This document shows, piece by piece, positions 34,479 to 41,964 of a stretch of DNA of 64,000 bases (positions are counted from its first letter, which is position 1; each line of letters begins with the position of its first letter). This DNA comes from Bradyrhizobium sp. (GTDB lineage: Bacteria > Pseudomonadota > Alphaproteobacteria > Rhizobiales > Xanthobacteraceae): NCBI RefSeq assembly GCF_016213215.1, contig NZ_JACRAW010000077.1:1-64000 (forward strand). Reading direction: 5' to 3'. A program made the position numbers and the translations under genes. The notes under the pieces are model-generated. The model did not search any database, had not been told where the DNA came from, and saw nothing but the letters and a program-made list of their open reading frames with translations.

Positions 34479-34663
34479 ACGCTGGGGAACTGTCGATGTC
34501 GGTTTCAGTGACGCCAACGCAGGTTCTTGGCCCGAAAGACAAGAACCGAACCCGCGACTCAACGGCCCTCGCAGAGCCGCTTCCACGGTACGTGACGCCA
34601 AAGGCGGGATTCGAACCCGCTTTTCCCATGGCGCGAAGTATCCGACATCTTCACCACCAGCGT
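34479..34663 (-). ncRNA. long Y-RNA-like RNA with T-arm, unit D
   Basis: The outer stem ACGCTGG/CCAGCGT is a perfect 7 bp and the inner stem GATGTCGG/CCGACATC a perfect 8 bp. The box GGTGGTGAAG and 3' box GTTCCCC are conserved. It has one T-arm (GCGGG-TTCGAAT-CCCGC, 34,604-34,620) but no recognisable D-arm. In its place is an insertion with an 8-bp hairpin GGTTCTTG/CAAGAACC (34,522-34,547) and two copies of TTGGCGTCAC. A further hairpin (34,666-34,692) lies just upstream. Confidence 0.65.
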
Positions 34664-34910
34664 CGGTTGAGCCGCAAGACATGCGGCAAACCAAAAGAGT
34701 CTAACAAATTCTATGGCGGCGCTCTCAACGACGCGCCGCATAGCGAACCCTTTGTCTGGTTCGCTCTGCCATCGGTATCCGGCTCATCGCCTCGTTCCCT
34801 CCGGCAGGCCCCGCGCTCTTGGGCACGCGCGTCATCCGCGCGAGCCCCGGGATCCGGGTCTCCCGTCCGGCTTCTCGCCGGCGAATTTCAACGTGTCGGC
34901 TCCGGGCAAG

Positions 34911-34993
34911 AAAAAACCCTCCGGAGCGGCTTGGCTCGGGAGGGTCCGTGTGGGTGCGGACTTTCGAACTTGCTTTCTAGGCAAGATCGCTCC
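34911..34993 (-). promoter_or_regulatory. structured leader or small RNA ending in an intrinsic terminator
   Basis: Read leftwards, GGAGCG pairs with CGCTCC around two hairpins (CTTGC-CTAGAAA-GCAAG and GTCCG...CGGAC). ACCCTCC pairs with GGAGGGT directly before six U residues, forming an intrinsic terminator. The CGCTCC arm sits in the terminator loop, so the two folds exclude each other. It lies about 250 bases upstream of the Y-RNA array on the same strand. Confidence 0.5.
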
Positions 34994-35249
34994 CATGAGC
35001 CAGGCATGCGCCATCGACCGGCGCGAAGCCATTCGATAGGCGTTGCAGTTGTCCATATCCGTGTCGCATGTCACAGCTCAGGTTCATTGCCGCGAACACG
35101 ATTGTTCGCGAGGGCGCGGGACATACGCCCGGGAGTTGTGGTTGTCAAGCGGGTGTGCGGGCGCAGATCGCAACTTCGGGCGATCATTGTCCCACAGGGA
35201 TCATGCGCAAGGTGTCTGTTGTTTGAAGTCTGTATCTCTGTGTACTCCG

Positions 35250-35331
35250 TCATTGCGAGCGAAGCGAAGCAATCCAGCATGTTGCTACAGACTGGATCGC
35301 TTCGTCGCTATCGCTCCTCGCAATGATATTG
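35250..35331. repeat. BIME-type palindrome
   Basis: This is another copy of the GCGAAGCAATCCAG...CTGGATCGCTTCG inverted repeat. The rest of 34,994-35,375 holds no gene that I can support. Confidence 0.75.
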
Positions 35332-35375
35332 GGGAGATGATATGGCTCAATCGTTTTCGGAATGATGAGTACATC

Positions 35376-35615
35376 ATGCTGTCAGAGCACAAGCGAGTGA
35401 AGCACGGTCAACAACCGGGTGATCTTCCTCGTCGCACCAAGATCAGAATGCGAGAAAAGAGTGGCCCGATCTGGTTGACCGGCGCGTCACATGCCTATGA
35501 GCTTGGAGAAAAGGTCATCAAGTCCTTCCGCAGGATCTTGCAGAAAAAAGGCAAGAAGGTGCAGCGCCGGCGGGACAAGCGAGAGATCGAACGTCAACTG
35601 GATGACGACGTGTAG
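35376..35615 (+). CDS. small basic protein, unknown
   Basis: The 79-residue protein from ATG 35,376 is rich in Lys and Arg. It has a helix ELGEKVIKSFRRILQKKGKK and an acidic end RQLDDDV. I do not recognise it. It could bind nucleic acid by composition. Start choice is uncertain because the upstream frame is open into the repeat. Confidence 0.45.
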   Translation: MLSEHKRVKHGQQPGDLPRRTKIRMREKSGPIWLTGASHAYELGEKVIKSFRRILQKKGKKVQRRRDKREIERQLDDDV

Positions 35616-35654
35616 CTCTGTTCTTTCGATTCGAGCGCTGGTCTTCTCATCGCA

Positions 35655-35760
35655 TCATCGCAATGGCTGCGCACCGATCGCGAGCAGGCGCGGCGCCTGT
35701 TCGCGGATTTCTGCTGCGACCTTGCGCTCGAGGCGGCGCAGCGATTTTCCCGAGCGGAGG
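35655..35760 (-). pseudogene. fragment of a second draG gene (3' end)
   Basis: The leftward frame ends with SLRRLERKVAAEIREQAPRL and LAIGAQP, nearly the same as the C terminus of DraG encoded at 37,074 (LRRLDRKVAAEIRDQVPRL). Only about 30 codons remain recognisable. Nucleotide similarity continues weakly to about 35,840 without a frame. It indicates a past duplication of the dra region. The rest of 35,616-35,960 holds no intact gene. Confidence 0.6.
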
Positions 35761-35960
35761 TGTCGTGGCTCGGCGGAGGACTGGCCGCAACAGGGCGCCA
35801 AGGCATCACGTACTGCTTGGCCGGGGCAGCAGCCGTTAGCCGCGCAAAATCGAAAGCTGAACACGTTCCGGGTCTCTCAAAAAACTTTTTGTCATCAGCG
35901 CAACAAAATAACACGCCCCTTGTTGATGTTGGAAATTGCGCTTGTATTTGGAGGTCTGTG

Positions 35961-36419
35961 ATGAAGGTTCCAAGGATTGCTGCAGCGATCTCACTGGTAG
36001 GCGCTCTTTCCCTTGTTCCCTATACCCCGGCGTATTCCGCGCCGCTGACAGCGCTTTCCGCGGTCGCGAAGCCGGCCGAGCAAGCCGGAGTCGTGCAGGT
36101 TCATTACCGTGGCTGGCACGGCGGCGGATGGGGGTTCGGCGCACTGGCCGCTGGTGCGCTGATCGGAGGCGCTCTCGCCGCGGCTACGACACCATACTAC
36201 TATGGTGGTGGCCCCTATTACGGTTACGCTGGCTATCCTGCTTATGGGTACGGGTACGGGTATGGGTATCCGCGCTATGGCTACGCCGGGGGGTATTATC
36301 CCGGCTATGCCTATCGTCCCTTCTACAGAAGGCACTACATCGGGTATCGACCGTACTGGGGAGGATATCGACCCTATTGGGGCCACAGGTACGGCGGGTA
36401 CCATTGGCGTCGCTGGTGA
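35961..36419 (+). CDS. secreted Gly/Tyr-rich protein
   Basis: The 152-residue protein starts behind GGAGG. It has a signal peptide (about 1-27, cut after AYSA), a short Gly-Ala stretch that may be membrane-prone, and a C-terminal half of GYGYGYGYPRYGYAG and YRPYWGGYRPYWG type repeats. Such proteins are common in rhizobia and have no known activity. The low-complexity repeat is encoded by near-identical codons, suggesting slippage growth. Confidence 0.72.
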   Translation: MKVPRIAAAISLVGALSLVPYTPAYSAPLTALSAVAKPAEQAGVVQVHYRGWHGGGWGFGALAAGALIGGALAAATTPYYYGGGPYYGYAGYPAYGYGYGYGYPRYGYAGGYYPGYAYRPFYRRHYIGYRPYWGGYRPYWGHRYGGYHWRRW

Positions 36420-36770
36420 GGGAAGTAGTAGATCACCCAGGTGGAGCGAACCACGCGGTGCGTTCGGGCCTGCACTCTTGATAATCATAATCCCGAACGC
36501 GACCGTCTGCGAAAACCCCACCCAATTGAACGTCGGGCGACGGGGCGGGCATCGTCTCGCGCCGCTCTTGCTCCTTGTAATCCCGTTCGCCGGGTAGCTT
36601 CGGAGGCCAGCGCCGACAGCGGATTGGCGTCATGTTACGGCTACGCCAGCCACCGTTATCGCTTTCTGGCCGCGCACGTAAGAAGATCACGAGAGTTGCA
36701 AGTCGGGTATCTTTGGCGATCACAGATCGGCGGCTTAGATGCGTATCCTGCAGTCGGTCATGCCGCTTGC
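36420..36770. other. spacer without a supportable gene
   Basis: Open frames are present on both strands but none has a ribosome-binding site with a credible product. I see no RNA gene or repeat copy here. Confidence 0.35.
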
Positions 36771-36986
36771 TCACGCCCTTTTGGGCATTTCTTCGGCTTC
36801 TTCTATTGTCAGCACCCGAAGCATTTCGATGCCGATTTCACCTTCCTGAGGGGACCGGATGAACTTGATTTCCTGGCCGCTGTTCTGAAGCTCCTCGACA
36901 ATCGCCAGAGCGCGGTGAGCTGTCGGCGCTTCAGCGGCCGAGATCTCCCGGTTGTTCTTCGTTGCGAAACCAATGGTGTAGGACAT
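36771..36986 (-). CDS. small conserved protein, unknown
   Basis: The 71-residue acidic protein has a strong AAGGAGGAG site six bases before its ATG. It reads MSYTIGFATKNNREI, then an alpha-helical SAAEAPTAHRALAIVEELQN and a beta segment EIKFIRSPQEGEIG. The layout resembles small rhizobial proteins of unknown role. It lies downstream of draT-draG on the same strand, separated by 87 bases. Confidence 0.65.
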   Translation of the reverse strand: MSYTIGFATKNNREISAAEAPTAHRALAIVEELQNSGQEIKFIRSPQEGEIGIEMLRVLTIEEAEEMPKRA

Positions 36987-37073
36987 TGCTCCTCCTTGGA
37001 GGGATCCTCAGACCGCGGAAACACGGCCAGATCGTGTTGGGCAGGCGTACGCATCTAATGTGAGAAGGTTCGT

Positions 37074-38000
37074 TCAGGTGCTTTGACCAGGATCAACCCC
37101 GGCCGCCGCGGCTGGCCGCGTGCCGATCGCGAGCAGCCGCGGTACCTGGTCGCGGATCTCGGCTGCGACCTTGCGGTCGAGCCGGCGCAGCCATTGTTCC
37201 GGAATGGCAGAGGTGCCGTAGGTCGCTCCGGCCAGCATCGCGGCGATCGCGCCGGTGGTGTCGGCGTCGCCGCCCTGGTTGACCGTGCGCACGACGCATT
37301 CGGTGAACGAACTGGTCGTGAAGAAGAAGTGGAGGGCCGTCTGCAGCGTGTCGACGACGTAGGCGGTGGAGAGGCCGCGATAGGGCGCGAAGCCAAACTG
37401 GCGATGCTGGGCGACGAGATCGAACGCAATGGCGCGGACCGCATCCTTTTCCGTGCCGCCGAGCAGCGCCTGCACCATTCGCACCAGGGTGAGGGAAGCT
37501 GCATCCGAGAACGGATGGTGATGCGTCACACGGCTCTGCGCCAGCGTCCATTCGCTCGCCCGGCCGGGTTGCTGCAACGTTGCCAGCGCCACCGGCAGCA
37601 CCCGCATCGCCGCGCCGTTGCCGGCGTCGCCTTCGAAGAAGGTGCCCTGCAACGTGCCGCTGGTGATGTAGCGGCGGATGCCGCGCCGGCAGGTCGCGCC
37701 GACATCGACCGGGCGGCTCTTCAGCCACGCGGCGAATTCCTCGCAAAGGTCACGCAGGTCGAGGCCGTCGTGGCGCAACAGCGAGCGCCCCAGCGCCAGC
37801 GACATTTCGGTGTCGTCGGTGACCTGTCCCGGCGCGAGCTTCAGCCAGCCGCCGCCGACGATCCTGTCGTGAACGCCGTACTGCGCCTTGATTTCGGTGG
37901 GCGTCATGAACTCGACGGTCGCGCCCAGCGCGTCGCCGACGGCAAAGCCGAGAAAGGCGGCCAGCGCGCGATCGTCGATGCTCGGGGAGGAATGAGTCAT
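37074..38000 (-). CDS. draG: ADP-ribosyl-dinitrogen reductase hydrolase
   Basis: DraG removes ADP-ribose from nitrogenase iron protein and so reactivates it. The 308-residue protein has family blocks LGFAVGDALGATVEFM, the metal-binding QVTDDTEMSLALG, GNGAAMRVLP and VNQGGDADTTGAIAAMLAG. ATG 38,000 is used because it follows the draT stop closely (7 bases) and matches family length. The gene forms a unit with draT. Confidence 0.92.
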   Translation of the reverse strand: MTHSSPSIDDRALAAFLGFAVGDALGATVEFMTPTEIKAQYGVHDRIVGGGWLKLAPGQVTDDTEMSLALGRSLLRHDGLDLRDLCEEFAAWLKSRPVDVGATCRRGIRRYITSGTLQGTFFEGDAGNGAAMRVLPVALATLQQPGRASEWTLAQSRVTHHHPFSDAASLTLVRMVQALLGGTEKDAVRAIAFDLVAQHRQFGFAPYRGLSTAYVVDTLQTALHFFFTTSSFTECVVRTVNQGGDADTTGAIAAMLAGATYGTSAIPEQWLRRLDRKVAAEIRDQVPRLLAIGTRPAAAAGVDPGQST

Positions 38001-38007
38001 GATCCGC

Positions 38008-38826
38008 TCAGTAGTAGCTCGCCCGAAGGCAATATTCGCCGCCGATGACGAGGTATTCGCCTTCGCCCCTGAGCGGGTGGCTCGCGAGCAGCTGGTTATA
38101 GAACGCGATCTTGGCGGTCGGCACCTGCGCGGTGAGAATGGTTTCGCCGAAACACTCGGCGATATGGCGGTCGGAGGTGAAGGATGCAAGGTTGTTGAGG
38201 CGCATGATGACAGTGCGCTTGTCGATCCGCTCGAGGATCTGGTGCTCCTTGAAATCGTGGACGCCGCGATAGAGCGTCAGATGCGTCTCGCCGGGCGCGG
38301 AGAAGCGCCCCAGCGCCCATTGGCAGAATTCGTAGAGCAGGTCGAGCTGCACGTAGATCGCATTGTTGTGGAAGCGGCTCGACATCTTCTGTTCGACATA
38401 GCTCGTCCACGCCTTGCTGGAGATGCGACGGATCGGCTCCTTGTGAAACGTCGGGAAGATGCCGAAGCGGCTTTCGACCCAGCCCTTCAGCACCGCGCCC
38501 TCCGCGCCGTTGCTGTCGAATCCCCAGCCCTTGATCAGGTTGAGGAACGAGGAGCGGAAGCGGCGCCGCCCGCTCGCCGCATCGACACGGGCCTCGCGCT
38601 GCTCGGGGTCGAGCGCGAACATGGCGGTCATGTACTTTAAGAAGGCTTCGCCGCTGTCGGCGAGATCCTCGGCCTGGCTCAGCATTTCGAACAGCGCCGG
38701 ATTCATTTCGCGCACGCCGGCGATGTGCAGCGGCAGCGGTCCGTCGTTGAAACGGTGGCTGGCGAGAAACTCCATCGGCACGCCGACCAGGTTGGTGGAA
38801 TGTCCTATGCCGGTGGGAGGGCGCAT
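38008..38826 (-). CDS. draT: NAD+-dinitrogen-reductase ADP-D-ribosyltransferase
   Basis: DraT switches off nitrogenase by ADP-ribosylating an Arg of the iron protein. The 272-residue protein shows GHSTNLVGVPMEFLAS, PLPLHIAGVREMNPALFEML and LTLYRGVHDFKEHQ, which are diagnostic. The pair implies that the organism fixes nitrogen, although no nif gene is in the window. Confidence 0.92.
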   Translation of the reverse strand: MRPPTGIGHSTNLVGVPMEFLASHRFNDGPLPLHIAGVREMNPALFEMLSQAEDLADSGEAFLKYMTAMFALDPEQREARVDAASGRRRFRSSFLNLIKGWGFDSNGAEGAVLKGWVESRFGIFPTFHKEPIRRISSKAWTSYVEQKMSSRFHNNAIYVQLDLLYEFCQWALGRFSAPGETHLTLYRGVHDFKEHQILERIDKRTVIMRLNNLASFTSDRHIAECFGETILTAQVPTAKIAFYNQLLASHPLRGEGEYLVIGGEYCLRASYY

Positions 38827-39155
38827 CGCGGGCCAGTGATGATGCTCTGCCGGAGCCGATTCCGACCTCGGTGTCGGGTGCTTCGCTTCGCCGGCTGATT
38901 AACAGGGGAGACAGGGGATCAACAAGGGAGACTGCGGCCTGATCGTTAGCGTTGGCCGGAGTCGCCGCCTCGGAGCAGTACGCCATGCCGGGAGGCGTGC
39001 TTATTGCGTGGGCGTTTGATCTGCGCGGCGAGAAACCGCTTGCAATAACATTTCCAACGGGTTGAGCGACGCATCGGCGCGGCGGGATAGGAAATTGCCC
39101 ATTTCTTAATCGTGCAAGCACGCAAATCAATCATCGGCCTACGCTGGTTTTGATA

Positions 39156-39179
39156 TGCAAATCTGCACACCTATTTGCA
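39156..39179. promoter_or_regulatory. inverted repeat, candidate operator of the ABC/nitrilase operon
   Basis: TGCAAAT and ATTTGCA are separated by 10 bases, 99 bases upstream of the permease start. The spacing suits a dimeric regulator such as the LysR protein at 43,729. Nothing else is seen in the 38,827-39,277 gap. Confidence 0.4.
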
Positions 39180-39277
39180 CATCTTGGCATTTTCTTTTGG
39201 CCGAGCCCGACGAACAATGCCCGAGACCGGCAAGACCATGTCCGCACGGGCTTGGCATGCAACGGCGCGAGGGGTTG

Positions 39278-40063
39278 ATGCGATACCTTCCTGAAGTTTT
39301 GGGAAGTCCAAAGGTGCGGCGCGCGATCGAGTTGGCGACCGGGCCGCTGCTGCTGATCGTGTTCTGGTGGATTGCCTTCAAGGGGCAATTGGTCAGCAAT
39401 GACCTGCTGCCTTCGCCGATCGATACGCTGCGCGATACGGCGAGCAGTATCGCAACGGGGCGGATGACAACGGACTTTCTTCGCACGCTGGTTCGCGTCG
39501 CATATTCCGTGCTGATCGCCATCGTTGCCGGCGTGCCGATCGGGATCGTGCTCGGTGCGAAGGCTGCGGTCTACAGGTCCGTCGAATTCCTGATCGACTT
39601 CTTTCGGTCAACGCCGGCGACGGCGATGTTTCCGCTGTTCCTGCTGCTATTCGGACTAGGCGACTTTGCCAAGATCGCCGTCGCCGCATTCGCCGCGTGG
39701 CTGGTTATCGTGTTCAACGTCGCCTACGGGGTGATGAATGCTCGGCAGACCCGCATACTTGCGGCCCGGTCGATGGGCGCCTCTTCAGCGCGCATCTTCA
39801 GAGACGTCATTTTCTACGAAACCCTGCCTCAGACGTTCGTGGGATTGAGGACGGCGGTCTCGCTTGCTCTCGTGGTGATCATCGTTGCGGAGATGTTCAT
39901 CGGCGCAACTGACGGGATCGGCCACCGCATTATCGATGCCCAGATCTCCTACTCACTCACCGACATGTACGGCTCCATCCTGGTGGCGGGTGCGATGGGC
40001 TACGGACTGAACTTTGCACTGCTCCTTGTGGAGCGTTCTCTGGTGCACTGGTCGGGCAAATGA
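39278..40063 (+). CDS. ABC transporter permease (SsuC/TauC type)
   Basis: The 261-residue protein with about six membrane helices is translated from ATG 39,278 behind GCGAGGGG. The EAA-type loop FNVAYGVMNARQTRILAARSMGA identifies a binding-protein-dependent permease of the taurine/sulfonate/nitrate group. It is the first gene of permease, binding protein, ATPase, nitrilase and LysR in one direction. Confidence 0.9.
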   Translation: MRYLPEVLGSPKVRRAIELATGPLLLIVFWWIAFKGQLVSNDLLPSPIDTLRDTASSIATGRMTTDFLRTLVRVAYSVLIAIVAGVPIGIVLGAKAAVYRSVEFLIDFFRSTPATAMFPLFLLLFGLGDFAKIAVAAFAAWLVIVFNVAYGVMNARQTRILAARSMGASSARIFRDVIFYETLPQTFVGLRTAVSLALVVIIVAEMFIGATDGIGHRIIDAQISYSLTDMYGSILVAGAMGYGLNFALLLVERSLVHWSGK

Positions 40064-40104
40064 CACCTCTTATCGAAAAATCATCAAACGACAGAAGGAT
40101 CGCC

Positions 40105-41097
40105 ATGCGGATCTTGAAGACGATTGCTGCCACAGCTTCCAGCGTGCTGCTGGTTACATCGGCCGCCAACGCGGCGTGCACAAAGACCGAAAAGGTCACG
40201 GCTGTCTGGCTGCCGATCATGCAGACGACCGCTTACTACGTCGCCCTGGAAGAGAAGCTCTTCGAGAAGGCGTGCATCGAAATCGTCTCGACGAGGATGG
40301 AGGCGCCGAACCAGATCATCGACGCCTTGATCGCCGAACGTGCCGACTTCGGGCCTCCCGGCGCGGCAGCCGGCATCGCGATGATCGCGGAATCGAAGTT
40401 TCCGGGCAAACTGAAGGTCTTCGGACTGCAGGGCGGCGGAATCGCGGTCAACCGGATCAACGATGGTTTGATCGTGAAGCCCGACAGTCCCATCAAGAGC
40501 TTTACCGACCTCAAAGGCAAGACGCTTGGACATATTCCCGGCATACAATGGCGAACCATCTCCAGGCACATGGTGCGTGCCGCCGGGCTTGATCCCGATA
40601 AGGACGTGAAGCTCACCGACCTTGCGGTCGCGATGCAGGTGCCGGCGGTCGTCGGAGGCACCGTGGACGCGACCTTGTCGCTGGAGCCGGTTGGCTCGAT
40701 TGCGGTCGCATCGGGCAAGGCCACCCGCGCCATGACCAATCCCGTCGCCCAGGTGATTGCCGATCCGTTCTATTCCGGCGCCTCGCTCATGACCACGAAG
40801 TTCCTGAAGGAGCGACCGGAAGTCGCCCGCAAGGTGGTCGAGGCGATCGACGAGGCAACGGCGCTCGTGAACGCGGACTTCGCGAAATACAAGCCGGTGC
40901 TTCCGAAGTACACGCCCATCAAGGAGGATCAGTTGGGGTTGCTGGCCCAGCCATACTTGCGCAGCTTCAAGGACCTGAACGAGACGGACCTGAAATCCTA
41001 TCAGGCGCTGGTCGATATCTTCGTGAAGGAGGGCGTGATCACTCAGCCCATGAACGTTCACGAGAAGATGCTCTCGAAATCCGATCTCGGAAACTGA
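40105..41097 (+). CDS. NMT1/SsuA-type periplasmic binding protein
   Basis: The 330-residue protein has a signal peptide (about 1-23, cut after SAANA) and the SsuA/NMT1 fold (VTAVWLPIMQTTAYYVALEE, ADFGPPGAAAG, DLKGKTLGHIPG). It starts at ATG 40,105 behind AGAAGGA. With the permease and ATPase it forms a complete importer. The linked nitrilase suggests a nitrile, amide or other nitrogen compound as substrate. Confidence 0.87.
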   Translation: MRILKTIAATASSVLLVTSAANAACTKTEKVTAVWLPIMQTTAYYVALEEKLFEKACIEIVSTRMEAPNQIIDALIAERADFGPPGAAAGIAMIAESKFPGKLKVFGLQGGGIAVNRINDGLIVKPDSPIKSFTDLKGKTLGHIPGIQWRTISRHMVRAAGLDPDKDVKLTDLAVAMQVPAVVGGTVDATLSLEPVGSIAVASGKATRAMTNPVAQVIADPFYSGASLMTTKFLKERPEVARKVVEAIDEATALVNADFAKYKPVLPKYTPIKEDQLGLLAQPYLRSFKDLNETDLKSYQALVDIFVKEGVITQPMNVHEKMLSKSDLGN

Positions 41098-41112
41098 AGA
41101 GGCGAGAAGCCG

Positions 41113-41946
41113 ATGACGAGACCCATCCGAAACTTCGAAGTGGTTGCCGACGCGTGCAGCCCTTCGGGCGCAGCCGAGCGCAGCGCGCGGCAGGCCTATG
41201 TGACGGTCCGGGGCTTGAGCAAGAAGTTTCAGGGCACGACGATCTACGAGGATTTCTCGGTCGACCTGCCGATGGGCAAGTTCATATCGGTCTTCGGGCC
41301 GAACGGGTGCGGCAAGAGCACGTTGATCAACATGATCTCCGGACTGATGCCGATGGACGCCGGCGAAGTGCTTTACGATGGTCAGAGCATTCGCGACACC
41401 AGGATCTCGTACGTGTTCCAGAACTATCGCGAAGCGCTGTTTCCCTGGTTGCGCGCGATCGACAACATTCACTATCCGTTGAAAGTGATGGGGCTCGATC
41501 GCAAGGAGCGACGGCTGCGGGTCGAGAAGCTGCTCGCCGAATTCGACGTGCCGTTCGACCTCAACGCCTACCCCTACGCGCTGTCGGGCGGGCAGCAGCA
41601 GACCGTCTCGATCCTTCGGGCGCTTGTTACCGAGCCCGAGGTCCTGTTTCTGGATGAGCCGTTTTCAGCTCTGGATTACGAAATGACGCTGTTCATGCGT
41701 GAGCGGATTCAGAAAATCTTCATGAAGCTGAAAACGACGACATTGCTCGTGTCGCACGATCTTGAGGAAGCAATCCAGCTTGCTGACCAGGTGGTGCTGC
41801 TGACACGTCGGCCGACACGAGTGGCGGAAATTGTCTCCGTCGACCTGCCCTGGCCGCGCGATCTCGATGTTACGACGGGAGAGAAGTTCGTCGCGCTGAA
41901 ACGGCACTGCCTCGATCGCTTCTGGCACGAGGTCAAGCGCGACTGA
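41113..41946 (+). CDS. ABC transporter ATP-binding protein
   Basis: The 277-residue ATPase has Walker A GPNGCGKST, signature ALSGGQQQT, Walker B VLFLDEP and H-loop SHDLEEA, of the SsuB/TauB class. The signature motif has QQQ in place of the common QRQ/QQR form. It lies 15 bases after the binding-protein gene. Confidence 0.92.
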   Translation: MTRPIRNFEVVADACSPSGAAERSARQAYVTVRGLSKKFQGTTIYEDFSVDLPMGKFISVFGPNGCGKSTLINMISGLMPMDAGEVLYDGQSIRDTRISYVFQNYREALFPWLRAIDNIHYPLKVMGLDRKERRLRVEKLLAEFDVPFDLNAYPYALSGGQQQTVSILRALVTEPEVLFLDEPFSALDYEMTLFMRERIQKIFMKLKTTTLLVSHDLEEAIQLADQVVLLTRRPTRVAEIVSVDLPWPRDLDVTTGEKFVALKRHCLDRFWHEVKRD

Positions 41947-41964
41947 GTTGTATTTGAGCAGACA

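Noticed and set aside
31280..35326. Very long rightward open frame (over 1,300 codons) across rtcB, the TROVE gene and the Y-RNA array
   Set aside because: It is antisense to two well-supported genes and structured RNAs, has Arg/His-rich composition, and arises from high-GC third-position bias.
36433..36774. Leftward 113-codon frame ending WFAPPG
   Set aside because: No ribosome-binding site or family was recognised and composition is ambiguous, so it was left out.
37083..37096. FNR-like TTGACCAGGATCAA
   Set aside because: It falls within the last codons of draG. It could only serve the small leftward gene at 36,986 from about 100 bases away, so it was not called.
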